From: Betaproteobacteria bacterium
Lineage (GTDB): Bacteria; Pseudomonadota; Gammaproteobacteria; Burkholderiales; Burkholderiaceae_E
Direction: 5' to 3'
DNA length: 43,714 nt
Assembly (NCBI GenBank): GCA_016868375.1
Contig: VGHA01000019.1
Coordinates: forward strand, 1-43,714
The notes under the pieces are model-generated. The model saw nothing but the letters and a program-made list of their open reading frames with translations. It was not told the origin of the DNA and made no database searches. A program made the position numbers and the translations under genes. How positions within the stretch are numbered: the first letter of the stretch is position 1; each line of letters begins with the position of its first letter. Below, piece by piece: positions 25,124 through 34,709 of the stretch.

Positions 25124-27124
25124 TTACCGCCCGCGCGCAAGGCCTTCGCGGCGCGGATCCGTGCCACTCTCCAGGATGCAAGAGTCGCCCAGAGTTGTGC
25201 AAGTCCGCATGATGCCGTGAATCCCGCTGGTCATTGGCGTGATCATGATGCGATGGGCTCGTGCTGCCAGCGGCCCGGCCAGCGCCACGGCAGCGGTATC
25301 GGCCTCGAGTTCGGTGGGACCATTGCGGCTGCCAAGATTGGGCGCATCGATGGCCTGTTGTAGCGCAACACCCTCATCGAGCACGGCCACGAGCGTGCGG
25401 GCGACATGGTTGATGATGGCGGGCCCTCCGGGCGACCCGATCGCAAGCCTGAGCGAGTGTCCGCCAACCGTCACAGGCGCCGACCCGGTGGCCTCGAGTG
25501 TTGTCCGTGTTGCCGCGGTTGCCTCCGCTTCGGGGCCAGGCACAGGCTGAGGGGTTGGTGCCGTGGCGTTGCGGTTGAATACCAGCGTGGGTGCCATCGA
25601 GCTGCGTGGTCGCTTGCCGCCCTCGACACGGTTCGCCACTGGCCCGTTGCTGGTGTGCGGCACGAACGAAAAATCGGTCAGCTGATTGTTGAGCAGAAAG
25701 CCTCGCACCATCAGACGCGCGCCAAATGCATGCTCGATCGACGAGGTCAGCGCCACGGTTCGCCCCTGCCCGTCGATGACCGATAAATGGGTGGTCGATT
25801 CGACCTCGGTTTCAATGGCCGCGCGCGGCTCGGTCTGGGCGAGAAACCGCTCGGGGTCGCCCGGTGGCGCCAGATCGAGTGACACCGGACCAATCAGCGC
25901 GGCCCGGGCGCGCAGATACCGCGAATCGAGCAGTGCGGCGACCGGTACGCTCGCGTAGGCTGGATCAGCAACCCATCGATCACGGTCCGCAAACGCAAGC
26001 CGTGCCGATTCCGTGAAGCGATGTACCCGGGACGGATCCTCAAATGGATTGCCGGTACCGGTTACCCCGCCGGGCGCGCGATCAGCCGCCGAACGCTTCG
26101 CCAGATCGTTGAGCGTGAGAATCTGCGCAACCGCGATCCCGCCGGCTGACGGGGGTGGCATGCCGCAAAGCAGCCACTCGCGATAGCCGGTGCAGAGTGG
26201 CGTGCGCCGCAGCGCCTGGTAGTGACGAAGGTCGTACTCGGTGAGATCGCCGGGGCGCGTGGCGTGGCTGCGCACCCGCTCAACCAGATCCCGTGCGATG
26301 GGTCCGTGGTGCAGCGCATCGGCGCCATTGCGCGCGATCGCGGTCAGCGTGTCGGCGAGGGCCGAATTGCGCAGCCGGTGGCCGACTGGGTGAGGACGAC
26401 CGCCTGCGTCGTAGTACAGCGCAGCGGCCTCCGGATCGTCGCGAAGCCAGCGTTCGCGTGCGAGCAGCGCATGCAGGCGCGGCGTCAGGTCGAATCCTTC
26501 GTTCGCCAGCCGGATGGCAGGTTCGAACAGACTGGCCCAGGGTAGCCGACCCTGGTCTCGATGCGCGAGTTCGAGCATTCGGATCAGGCCCGGTACGCCG
26601 ACCGAGCGGCCGCCTATCACCGCCGCCGCGAAGCCCAATGGCCGGCCCGTAGCATCGAGAAACCGATTACCGCTCGCGCTCTGGGGAGCCGTTTCCCGAC
26701 CGTCATAAGCCTGGACCTGTGCCGTGGCAGGATCGAAATGCAGCAGAAAGCCGCCACCGCCCAGGCCGGATGATTGTGGTTCCACCAGTGCAAGCACCGC
26801 CTGCGCAGCAATCGCGGCGTCAATGGCATGGCCACCGGCCTCCAGCATCGTGAAGGCTGCCTCGCTTGCGAGCGGGTGCGCGGTGACCGCCAGAAATTCG
26901 CGCGCTCGCACCACCGCTTTGGGGCTTCGCCCGCTGGCGGCCTCGGGCTGCGCCGGGCCGATGGACGAATCCGGGGCGGCGGCAGTCGCCGCCGTAGTGG
27001 TTGATGCGGTGTGGACCGCAGGCTGCGCCTGCAGCCCGGATACGCTTGCGAGCGCCCACGCGGCAATCCACCGGTGCAGCGCAACCGGCAGACGAAACCC
27101 CCACGGATGCGAGCGCGTGGCCAT
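25124..27124 (-). CDS. ggt: gamma-glutamyltransferase (periplasmic)
   Basis: N-terminal-nucleophile hydrolase that cleaves gamma-glutamyl bonds of glutathione in the periplasm. The 666-residue product has an N-terminal signal (LPVALHRWIAAWALASVSG). The autoprocessing site is intact: T444-T445-H-L-S in ESTTHLSV, giving large and small subunits. GNPFEDPSRVHRF precedes it, and LTSSIEHAFGARL and GGKRPRSSMAPTLVF (the lid-distal substrate region) follow. An alanine-rich insertion (GPEAEATAATRTTLEATG) sits in the small subunit. The ATG at 27124 was chosen over an in-frame codon 11 residues earlier. It diverges from the amidase 51 bases away. Confidence 0.94.
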   Translation of the reverse strand: MATRSHPWGFRLPVALHRWIAAWALASVSGLQAQPAVHTASTTTAATAAAPDSSIGPAQPEAASGRSPKAVVRAREFLAVTAHPLASEAAFTMLEAGGHAIDAAIAAQAVLALVEPQSSGLGGGGFLLHFDPATAQVQAYDGRETAPQSASGNRFLDATGRPLGFAAAVIGGRSVGVPGLIRMLELAHRDQGRLPWASLFEPAIRLANEGFDLTPRLHALLARERWLRDDPEAAALYYDAGGRPHPVGHRLRNSALADTLTAIARNGADALHHGPIARDLVERVRSHATRPGDLTEYDLRHYQALRRTPLCTGYREWLLCGMPPPSAGGIAVAQILTLNDLAKRSAADRAPGGVTGTGNPFEDPSRVHRFTESARLAFADRDRWVADPAYASVPVAALLDSRYLRARAALIGPVSLDLAPPGDPERFLAQTEPRAAIETEVESTTHLSVIDGQGRTVALTSSIEHAFGARLMVRGFLLNNQLTDFSFVPHTSNGPVANRVEGGKRPRSSMAPTLVFNRNATAPTPQPVPGPEAEATAATRTTLEATGSAPVTVGGHSLRLAIGSPGGPAIINHVARTLVAVLDEGVALQQAIDAPNLGSRNGPTELEADTAAVALAGPLAARAHRIMITPMTSGIHGIMRTCTTLGDSCILESGTDPRREGLARGR

Positions 27125-27175
27125 CGGTCCATGATAGCGTGCGCATCGCCAATTCAAGCCTGGAGCTGCCTCTCA

Positions 27176-28504
27176 ATGAATACGATCAGCGACGCCCTCA
27201 ATGCCCTCCGCGAAGGCCGTACGACTGCCCGAGCTTTGCTCGAGGCGAGCCGCGACGCGGCAGGTGCCGCGGCCAGCCTCAATGCGCTCGCCTGGGTGGA
27301 CTGGGAGCAGGCGGCGCGTGCCGCCGATGCGTTGGACGCCTTGCGTGCGAGTGGCGCACCGGCTGGACCACTGCACGGCATTCCCCTGACCGTCAAGGAT
27401 CTGTTCAACGTGGCTGGCATGCCGACCCGTGGCGGCACCCGCGCGCCGCTGCACGAGTTGGGCACCGCAGAGTCCAGCCTCGCCACACGGCTCAGAGAGG
27501 CAGGCGCGCTGATTTTCGCCAAAACCAACCTGCACGAGGTGGCGTTGGGGGCCACCGGCGAGAACCGCTGGACGGGGGATGTGTGCAACCCCTTCGATCC
27601 TGAGCGCCAGGCGGGCGGATCGTCCAGCGGGGCGGCAGTGGCGGTGGCAAGCGGTATCGGGCTTGGCGCAGTCGGCAGCGATACCGGGGGCTCAATCCGC
27701 ATTCCGGCCTCGTTTTGCGGGGTCGTCGGCTTCAAGCCAAGCTATGGCGCGATTCCGCTGGATGGTGGACTCAACCTGTCGTGGACCTGCGATCACGCGG
27801 GGCCGCTCGCGCGCAGCGTCGCCGATTGCGCGCTGCTCTTTGAGGTGATGTCGGGCCGCTCGACCCGACACGGTGCGGTTCCGCGGGCCCCCAGGCTCGC
27901 CATTCCTGCGGGCTGGCTGCGTGGTCGCCTGCAGCCCGGCGTGCGGGAAGTCTTCGAACGTCTCGTGGCGTCGCTGCGCCGCGACGGCGTCACCGTGATG
28001 GAAATCGATGCCCCGTTGATTCCCCGGGGCTGGGACGCCTACACGCCGCTGGTTCGCGCCGAGGCTGCCTGGGTTCATCGGCGCGCGCTCGCTGATGGGG
28101 GCGAGGGTTTCTCCGACATGGTGGCGCCGCCCCTGCGTGCAGGGTTATCGGTATCGGCCTCCGATTACATCGCCAGCCTGAAGGTTCGCGAGTCGCTGAC
28201 TGCTCAGCTGGAGGCCGTGTTGACTGATTGCGACGCGCTGATCATGCCGGGCAACGCGGTCCTGCCCCCGAAGCGCGGCCAGACTGAGGTATCGACCGAG
28301 GGCGGCACCATGTCGGTCAGGGATGCGCTGCTGGGGCAGACCGCTCCGTTCTCATTTGCGGGGCTCCCCGCGCTGGTGCTGCCCACCGGACTCGTTGAGG
28401 GTCTGCCCACCAGCCTGCAACTGGTGGCGCGCCGCGATGCCGATGCCAGCCTTCTCGCGCTGGCTCACTGGTTCGAGGCGCGCCTGTCCAGCCAGGCGGG
28501 CTGA
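27176..28504 (+). CDS. amidase (amidase signature family)
   Basis: Ser-cisSer-Lys amidohydrolase of 442 residues. The catalytic Lys is K74 (LTVKDLF), the cis-Ser lies in GGSSSGAAVAVASG (149-151), and the nucleophile is S173 in SDTGGSIRIPASF. It resembles GatA, but no gatB or gatC is adjacent and it is shorter than typical GatA (about 485), so a stand-alone amidase (aryl, acyl or allophanate-type) is more likely. The ATG at 27176 follows a TGGAG box. It is convergent with the SDR gene 14 bases downstream. Confidence 0.88.
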   Translation: MNTISDALNALREGRTTARALLEASRDAAGAAASLNALAWVDWEQAARAADALDALRASGAPAGPLHGIPLTVKDLFNVAGMPTRGGTRAPLHELGTAESSLATRLREAGALIFAKTNLHEVALGATGENRWTGDVCNPFDPERQAGGSSSGAAVAVASGIGLGAVGSDTGGSIRIPASFCGVVGFKPSYGAIPLDGGLNLSWTCDHAGPLARSVADCALLFEVMSGRSTRHGAVPRAPRLAIPAGWLRGRLQPGVREVFERLVASLRRDGVTVMEIDAPLIPRGWDAYTPLVRAEAAWVHRRALADGGEGFSDMVAPPLRAGLSVSASDYIASLKVRESLTAQLEAVLTDCDALIMPGNAVLPPKRGQTEVSTEGGTMSVRDALLGQTAPFSFAGLPALVLPTGLVEGLPTSLQLVARRDADASLLALAHWFEARLSSQAG

Positions 28505-28518
28505 GGCATCGATCGCGT

Positions 28519-29283
28519 TTAGCGCGGGGCCATCCGGATCGCGCCGTCGAGCCGGATGGTTTCGCCGTTGAGCATCACGTTGGCGAACACATGGCCGACC
28601 ATCTGAGCGTATTCGTCGGGGCGTCCGAGGCGCGGTGGGAAGGGCACCTGCTTGCCAAGCGACTCCTGAGCCGCGGGCGGAATCGACTGCAGCAGGGGCG
28701 TCAGGAACAGGCCTGGCGCGATCGTGACCACGCGGATACCGTCCCGAGCAAGCTCCCGGGCGATGGGTAAGGTCATGCCCACCACGCCGCCCTTGGAAGC
28801 AGCATAGGCCGACTGCCCGATCTGGCCGTCGAAGGCCGCGACCGATGCAGTGTTGACGATGACACCGCGCTCGCCTTCTTCGTTAGGGGCGTTGCTCATC
28901 ATGGCAGCGGCGGCAATCCGGATCATGTTGAAGGTGCCGATCAGGTTGATCTGGATGACTCGGCTGAAGGCCTCGAGTGGCAGCGGGCCGTCTTTGCCAA
29001 CGGTTTTGCCGGGGGAGCCCACGCCCGCGCAATTCACCAGCCCCACCAGCGTACCCATTGCACAGGCGGCGCTCACGGTGGCCTTCGCATCGGCATCCGA
29101 GGTGACGTCACAGCGCACGAACTGCGCGCCCGAGCCAAGCTCGGCGGCGAACCGGTTGCCGAGCTCAGCATTGACGTCGGCGATCAGCACCTTGCCACCG
29201 CCCGCCGCGATCATTTTCGCTGTTGCACCCCCCAACCCTGATGCGCCGCCGGTGACGATGACAACCTTGCCCTGAGTATTCAT
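28519..29283 (-). CDS. SDR oxidoreductase, 3-hydroxyacyl-CoA dehydrogenase type II-like
   Basis: Short-chain dehydrogenase of 254 residues resembling the HSD17B10 / type II 3-hydroxyacyl-CoA dehydrogenase group, which oxidises 3-hydroxyacyl-CoA with NAD. Motifs: GGASGLG (about 10-16), IADVN for NAD specificity, [16 protein letters not shown] with the catalytic Ser, and YAASK. The C-terminal [13 protein letters not shown] ending is characteristic. The ATG at 29283 has an AGGGAG-like sequence upstream. No beta-oxidation genes are nearby. Confidence 0.9.
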   Translation of the reverse strand: MNTQGKVVIVTGGASGLGGATAKMIAAGGGKVLIADVNAELGNRFAAELGSGAQFVRCDVTSDADAKATVSAACAMGTLVGLVNCAGVGSPGKTVGKDGPLPLEAFSRVIQINLIGTFNMIRIAAAAMMSNAPNEEGERGVIVNTASVAAFDGQIGQSAYAASKGGVVGMTLPIARELARDGIRVVTIAPGLFLTPLLQSIPPAAQESLGKQVPFPPRLGRPDEYAQMVGHVFANVMLNGETIRLDGAIRMAPR

Positions 29284-29368
29284 GGTTTGCTCCCTGAAAA
29301 ATGGTGACCGCACTAAGCCGATTGTGCAGTCGACGCCTGAATCCTGGTCAGTGCGACGCGCCCAAATG

Positions 29369-29398
29369 AAAAGGGCGGCCCGGAAGGCCGCCCGTTTT
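29369..29398 (-). terminator. intrinsic terminator after hppA
   Basis: A perfect 8-base GC stem (GGGCGGCC 29373-29380 with GGCCGCCC 29386-29393) around a 5-base loop is flanked by AAAA on the left and GTTTT on the right. Read on the minus strand this is a stem followed by TTTT, 18 bases past the hppA stop. Confidence 0.85.
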
Positions 29399-29415
29399 CG
29401 ATCAAGTCATCCGAT

Positions 29416-31470
29416 TTACAGCAGCGGCACGATCAGCAGCGCCACGATGTTGATGATCTTGATGAGCGGATTGACTGCCGGACCCGCAGTGTCCTTGTAG
29501 GGGTCACCAACGGTATCGCCCGTGACAGCGGCCTTGTGAGCATCCGAGCCCTTGCCGCCGTGATGGCCTTCTTCGATGTACTTTTTGGCGTTATCCCAGG
29601 CACCGCCGCCGGTACACATCGAGATGGCAACGAACAGGCCGGTGATGATGGTTCCCATCAGCATGCCGCCCAGCGCCTTCGGACCCAGCACCAGACCCAC
29701 GACCACGGGCACGATCACCGGCAGCAGCGACGGGATGATCATTTCCTTGATCGCCGACGTCGTGAGCAGATCGACCGCGCGCGAGTAATCGGGCTTGGCC
29801 GTGCCTTCCATGATGCCCTTGATCTCGCGGAACTGGCGACGGACCTCCTCGACCACCGCGCCAGCCGAGCGACCAACGGCCTCCATGGCCATGGCGCCGA
29901 ACAGGAAGGGGATCAGGCCGCCGATGAACAGGCCGATGATGACCATGTGGTCCGACAGATCGAACTTCACCTGGATCTTTGCCGACTCGAGTGCGTGCGT
30001 GTAGTCGGCAAACAGCACCAGCGCTGCGAGACCGGCCGAGCCGATCGCATAGCCCTTGGTGACCGCCTTGGTGGTATTGCCCACCGCATCAAGCGGATCA
30101 GTGATGTTGCGCACTGATTCGGGCAGATCGGCCATTTCGGCAATGCCGCCCGCGTTGTCGGTGATCGGGCCGTAGGCGTCAAGCGCCACCACGATACCGG
30201 CCATCGACAGCATGGCGGTTGCCGCGATTGCGATGCCGTACAGGCCAGCGAGCCAGAACGAGGCCAGGATGGCCGCGCACACCATCAGCACCGGCCAGGC
30301 GGTGGATTTCATCGATACCGCGATGCCCGCGATGATGTTGGTGGCATGGCCGGTGGTTGAGGCCTGCGCCACATAGCGCACGGGTCCGTACTGCGTGCCG
30401 GTGTAGTACTCGGTGACCCAGACGATCAGGCCGGTCAGCACCATGCCCACGACCACGCACAGCCACAGGTTCATGACCGTCAGGCCCTTGGGCAGTGTTG
30501 CGCCCGCGAACATCCACTGGGTAATCGGATACGACGCGATGGTCGCGATCACGCCGGCAACGATGAGGCCCTTGTAAAGCGCACCCATGATGTTGGTATC
30601 GCCCGGCTTGGCCTTGACGAAGATGCAGCCGATGATCGAGGCGATGATCGACAGACCGCCAAGCGCCATCGGGTAGACCACTGCCTGCATTTCTGCGCCG
30701 GTCACCATCAGTGAGCCGAGCAGCATCGTGGCAATCAACGTCACGGCATAGGTTTCGAACAGGTCAGCAGCCATGCCCGCGCAGTCGCCCACGTTGTCGC
30801 CCACGTTGTCAGCGATGACCGCGGGGTTGCGGGGATCGTCCTCGGGGATGCCGGCTTCCACCTTACCCACCAGATCGGCGCCAACGTCTGCGCCCTTGGT
30901 GAAGATGCCGCCGCCCAGACGCGCGAAGATTGAAATCAGCGATGAGCCGAAGGCAAGGCCGATCAGCGGCTTGAGCACATGATGCAGATCGGTGATCTTG
31001 CCTGCGGATCCGACCAGAAACGCGTAGTAACCCGCCACGCCCAGCAGACCCAGGCCAACCACCAGCATGCCGGTGATCGCACCGCCGCGGAACGCGACGG
31101 CCAGCGCCTCGTTGAGACCCACGGTGGCCGCCTGCGCGGTGCGCACATTGGCCCGAACCGACACGTTCATGCCGATGTAGCCCGCGGCGCCCGACAGCAC
31201 GGCGCCGATGGCAAACCCCACCGCGGTCGACATGCCCAGACCGGGTATCACCGCGATGATGATGAAGAGGATCACGCCGACCAGTCCGATGGTGCGGTAC
31301 TGGCGGTTTAAATAGGCCTTCGCGCCCTGCTGAATCGCCGCAGCGATTTCCTGCATCCGGGCATTGCCGGCATCGAGCCCGACAATCCAGCGGCTCGACA
31401 CGATGCCATACAGCACCGCGATGATGCCGCAGGCCAGCGCGAGCCAGACGCCCGCAGTGGTTGCAGTCAT
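29416..31470 (-). CDS. hppA: proton-translocating membrane pyrophosphatase (K+-independent)
   Basis: Integral membrane enzyme that couples pyrophosphate hydrolysis to proton pumping. The 684-residue product has about 16 hydrophobic helices. The substrate site is [11 protein letters not shown] with [20 protein letters not shown] (given in parts: [26 protein letters not shown]) and the C-terminal [19 protein letters not shown]. The sequence [10 protein letters not shown] carries Lys where K+-dependent enzymes have Ala, which is diagnostic of the K+-independent H+-pumping class. A GGAGGAAGG site precedes the ATG, and a good terminator follows. Confidence 0.97.
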   Translation of the reverse strand: MTATTAGVWLALACGIIAVLYGIVSSRWIVGLDAGNARMQEIAAAIQQGAKAYLNRQYRTIGLVGVILFIIIAVIPGLGMSTAVGFAIGAVLSGAAGYIGMNVSVRANVRTAQAATVGLNEALAVAFRGGAITGMLVVGLGLLGVAGYYAFLVGSAGKITDLHHVLKPLIGLAFGSSLISIFARLGGGIFTKGADVGADLVGKVEAGIPEDDPRNPAVIADNVGDNVGDCAGMAADLFETYAVTLIATMLLGSLMVTGAEMQAVVYPMALGGLSIIASIIGCIFVKAKPGDTNIMGALYKGLIVAGVIATIASYPITQWMFAGATLPKGLTVMNLWLCVVVGMVLTGLIVWVTEYYTGTQYGPVRYVAQASTTGHATNIIAGIAVSMKSTAWPVLMVCAAILASFWLAGLYGIAIAATAMLSMAGIVVALDAYGPITDNAGGIAEMADLPESVRNITDPLDAVGNTTKAVTKGYAIGSAGLAALVLFADYTHALESAKIQVKFDLSDHMVIIGLFIGGLIPFLFGAMAMEAVGRSAGAVVEEVRRQFREIKGIMEGTAKPDYSRAVDLLTTSAIKEMIIPSLLPVIVPVVVGLVLGPKALGGMLMGTIITGLFVAISMCTGGGAWDNAKKYIEEGHHGGKGSDAHKAAVTGDTVGDPYKDTAGPAVNPLIKIINIVALLIVPLL

Positions 31471-31518
31471 GATCCTTCCTCCGTTGTTACCTATGGTTTA
31501 GTTTGATAAAGCGGCCGG

Positions 31519-31546
31519 ATTTTACACGGGCATGACCGTTGGTCAC
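31519..31546 (-). promoter_or_regulatory. candidate sigma70 promoter for hppA
   Basis: On the minus strand, GTGACC (31541-31546) and TAAAAT (31519-31524) are 16 bases apart, predicting a start about 40 bases before the hppA ATG. It overlaps an imperfect hairpin (ACGGG...GACC / GGTC...CCCGT). Confidence 0.45.
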
Positions 31547-31625
31547 GACCCGTCATGACTGCAGGCATCTCGCGAAGCGCGCGCAGGCCGCTTCGGGAGC
31601 GCAGGAAGGCGGTGTGCCGGCCGCG

Positions 31626-32336
<711 letters not shown>

Positions 32337-33134
32337 TCAATTTGAGGTGTTTGCCCACAGACTTCGAATGCGCTCGAGATCGGCGGGCGTATCGGCCCCG
32401 GCTGGCGGTGCAAGGTCGGTGACATGCACGGCAATCTCGAAGCCATGCCACAGCGCCCGCATCTGTTCGAGCGATTCGATTTTTTCAAGCGGCGCGGGCG
32501 CCAGCGTCGGGAATTGCCTGAGAAAGCTTGCGCGATAGGCGTATAGCCCAATGTGTCGGAGCGGCAGGCCCAGGCCGGCAAGCACTGGAGAAATCGAATC
32601 TGCGGGCAGGGCGACGACGGCTGCATCACGTTCGAACGGAATCGGTGCCCGGGAAAAGGTCAGGGCGCGGCCCGTTGAGTCGGTCACGAGTTTGACGACA
32701 TTGGGATTGCGAAACTCGGCGTCCGAATGGATCGGGTGCGCGGCCGTGGCCATCGCACAGGCAGGATTGGCCGCCAGCGTTCGCGCGACCGCAGCAACCA
32801 GGGGCGGCGGCACCATGGGCTCATCACCCTGAACATTGACGACGATGTCGCTGTCGGCCAGTCCGAGCAGTTCGGCGGCTTCAGCGAGCCGGTCAGTGCC
32901 CGATGCGTGGTCGGCGCGCGTCATGACCGCAGTGAATCCCGCTTCGCGCACGCTTGCCGCAATGCGTTCGGAATCGGTAGCGATTGCGACCCGCTTTGCG
33001 CCGGAAGCCAGTGCGCGCTCGGCAACGCGAACCACCATGGGCTTGCCGCCGATCAGCGCAAGCGGTTTATCGGGCAGACGGGTGGAGGCAAGGCGTGCGG
33101 GGATCAGCGCAACGAAGTCGGTGTTCGAGGCCAC
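32337..33134 (-). CDS. kdsB: 3-deoxy-manno-octulosonate cytidylyltransferase (CMP-Kdo synthetase)
   Basis: Activates Kdo with CTP for the lipopolysaccharide inner core. The 265-residue product has the nucleotide-binding N-terminus [17 protein letters not shown] (about 9-25), GGKPMVVRV, the [12 protein letters not shown] segment and NVQGDEPMV metal/CTP motif, and HIGLYAYR near the C-terminus. It lies 12 bases after trm112 in a lipopolysaccharide block with lpxK. Confidence 0.97.
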   Translation of the reverse strand: MASNTDFVALIPARLASTRLPDKPLALIGGKPMVVRVAERALASGAKRVAIATDSERIAASVREAGFTAVMTRADHASGTDRLAEAAELLGLADSDIVVNVQGDEPMVPPPLVAAVARTLAANPACAMATAAHPIHSDAEFRNPNVVKLVTDSTGRALTFSRAPIPFERDAAVVALPADSISPVLAGLGLPLRHIGLYAYRASFLRQFPTLAPAPLEKIESLEQMRALWHGFEIAVHVTDLAPPAGADTPADLERIRSLWANTSN

Positions 33135-33146
33135 GTCGGGGCGCGC

Positions 33147-33353
33147 TCAGCCGAGTTCGGAATCGTCGAGTCGCCGCGCTTCATCGACCAGCATTCGCGG
33201 GATACCGTCGCGAACCGGGAAGGCCACTCGATCTGCGATGCACAGAAGCTCCGAATCAAGGCTTGCGCCATCGGCCGCCGTGCCGCCGCGCTTGTGGCGA
33301 AGGGCGCCCTTGCAAATCGGGCAGACCAGAATTTCAAGCAGGCGTGAGTCCAA
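33147..33353 (-). CDS. Trm112 family small protein (YcaR-like)
   Basis: 68-residue protein of the Trm112/YcaR family, with LEILVCPICKGALRH near the N-terminus (C11, C14) and the typical LLCIADRVAFPVRDGIPRML core. Eukaryotic Trm112 activates methyltransferases; bacterial roles are unclear, but the gene is commonly found between lpxK and kdsB, as here. Its start overlaps the lpxK end by 20 bases, so the two are coupled. Confidence 0.93.
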   Translation of the reverse strand: MDSRLLEILVCPICKGALRHKRGGTAADGASLDSELLCIADRVAFPVRDGIPRMLVDEARRLDDSELG

Positions 33354-34392
33354 CGAGTACCTCGGTCAGCCAGTCGATCATTCGGGGATCGGGTTCAGCG
33401 CTGACCTCAAGTGCCCAGCACCGGCGGTCGGCAAACTCAGCGCATTTTACAGCGTCCTTGCTGGTCATGACGATCAGGTCGGTGCGCAGCTCACTGAGCA
33501 CCGTTCGGTCGATCGGGTCATGGTCGCCAAGGGCGATCGCGTTGGCTGTCAGCCCAAGCGCCGCGAGCATGTCAAAAAAACGCTGCGGTTCCCCGATGCC
33601 GGCAAGCGCTGCCACGGTGCGCTTGCCAACCCAGTCAGCGAATCGGTCGGCATCCACTGGCTCGGCCTCGCCTGTCAGCGATACGAACCGCCTGGCCGCC
33701 ATCCGGAAGCCGAAAATTCTGGGATGAGCAACGGGCGATGTCGCGGGCTCATTGAGCGCGATCGCATCGATCTGATCGAGCGCACCCAGCGACTCCCTGA
33801 GCGGCCCTGCCGGTAGCAGTCGGCCGTTGCCCACGCCCCGGCGATCGAACACCGCAATCTCGACGCTGCGCGGCAAGGTCGTGTGCTGGAGGCCGTCGTC
33901 AGACACAACCACGGTCAGTTCCGGGTGCATGCGCAGCAGCAGCGTCAAGGCTTCGCCGCGCCGGCGGCCCGCTGCAACCGGTGCCCCGCCCCACCGTGCC
34001 AGCAGAATCGCCTCGTCGCCATGCTCGGCTGCATCGCTGTCCGGGGGTACCAGTCGTGCCGCCTGACGATGGCCGCGATAGCCGCTGCACAGCAGACCTA
34101 CCCGGTGGCCGCGCGTGCGAAGCGCATCCGCAATCGCCAAGGTAAGGGGCGTCTTGCCCGCGCCGCCCACCACCAGGTTGCCCACGACGATCACCGGGCA
34201 CGCTGGCGCCGGCAGCGCCTGAGTTCGCCTGCGCCGCCGACCGCTTTCCCACGCGGTGATCCAGGCAAGCGGCGTGGCCAGCCAGCAGCCTGCTCTTGCA
34301 AGGGGGTCAGTACCGAACCAGACCCGGCTGAGCAGCGTTTCGGCCGCGCGATGTCGCGCTGTGGGTGGCGGGCGGGAAGAGGTGGGGGTCAT
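33334..34392 (-). CDS. lpxK: tetraacyldisaccharide 4'-kinase
   Basis: Inner-membrane kinase that phosphorylates the lipid A precursor at the 4' position. The 352-residue product has an N-terminal hydrophobic segment (CWLATPLAWITAWESG), the P-loop VVGNLVVGGAGKTP, LCSGYRGH, DDGLQH (DEILLAR/VVSDDGLQHTTL region), and the C-terminal FGDHD-like ALGDHDPID motif. I chose the ATG at 34392 because it fits the family's length; the frame is open about 29 codons further upstream. First gene of the lpxK-trm112-kdsB-adk block and divergent from xseA. Confidence 0.94.
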   Translation of the reverse strand: MTPTSSRPPPTARHRAAETLLSRVWFGTDPLARAGCWLATPLAWITAWESGRRRRRTQALPAPACPVIVVGNLVVGGAGKTPLTLAIADALRTRGHRVGLLCSGYRGHRQAARLVPPDSDAAEHGDEAILLARWGGAPVAAGRRRGEALTLLLRMHPELTVVVSDDGLQHTTLPRSVEIAVFDRRGVGNGRLLPAGPLRESLGALDQIDAIALNEPATSPVAHPRIFGFRMAARRFVSLTGEAEPVDADRFADWVGKRTVAALAGIGEPQRFFDMLAALGLTANAIALGDHDPIDRTVLSELRTDLIVMTSKDAVKCAEFADRRCWALEVSAEPDPRMIDWLTEVLVGLTPA

Positions 34393-34709
34393 GCGACGTG
34401 CGGCGAGAGACGACTCACGGGTTGACAGGGGCCTGAAGGTTAACCGGCGACGGCGTCCGGCAGGGAGCGCCGCGGACAAACCAGACCATTGTCCTGCGGC
34501 CGATAAACTCCCCGCAAGCGGCGGTCGCGCGCATGTGGAAAACTATGTGCACAACTGGCGCCGCGTTTCGGGCTGGCTGCGCGATCGTCTGGCCCCGCTC
34601 GAAAAACGCCTGAAACGAAAGATTTTTTAGGTAATTAAATCAATGACTTGCGATTTTCCTCAGAGAGCGCTCGGGCGTTACGGACTTTATCCAGCATTGG
34701 CGAGGGTTT
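34393..34709. promoter_or_regulatory. divergent lpxK/xseA intergenic region with AT-rich patch and DnaA-box-like sites
   Basis: This 317-base gap holds no convincing gene or clear sigma70 promoter. It has a conspicuously AT-rich patch (about 34618-34660) in a GC-rich genome. DnaA-box-like nonamers occur at 34534-34542 (TGTGGAAAA, fits the relaxed consensus), 34546-34554 and 34709-34717 (TGTGGATAG) with one mismatch each, and 34687-34695 with two. The last one overlaps the xseA GTG. It could be a DnaA-responsive regulatory region. Confidence 0.4.

Noticed and set aside
27176..28504. Considered as the GatA subunit of the amidotransferase
   Set aside because: No gatB or gatC nearby and the protein is shorter than GatA; a stand-alone amidase fits better.
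31525..31553. Possible adk terminator in the adk/hppA gap
   Set aside because: The location is upstream of hppA and downstream of neither stop: adk reads away from it. The imperfect hairpin has no T-run.
34256..34630. 124-codon plus-strand open frame before xseA
   Set aside because: Overlaps the 5' end of lpxK in antisense and has no domain or good start.
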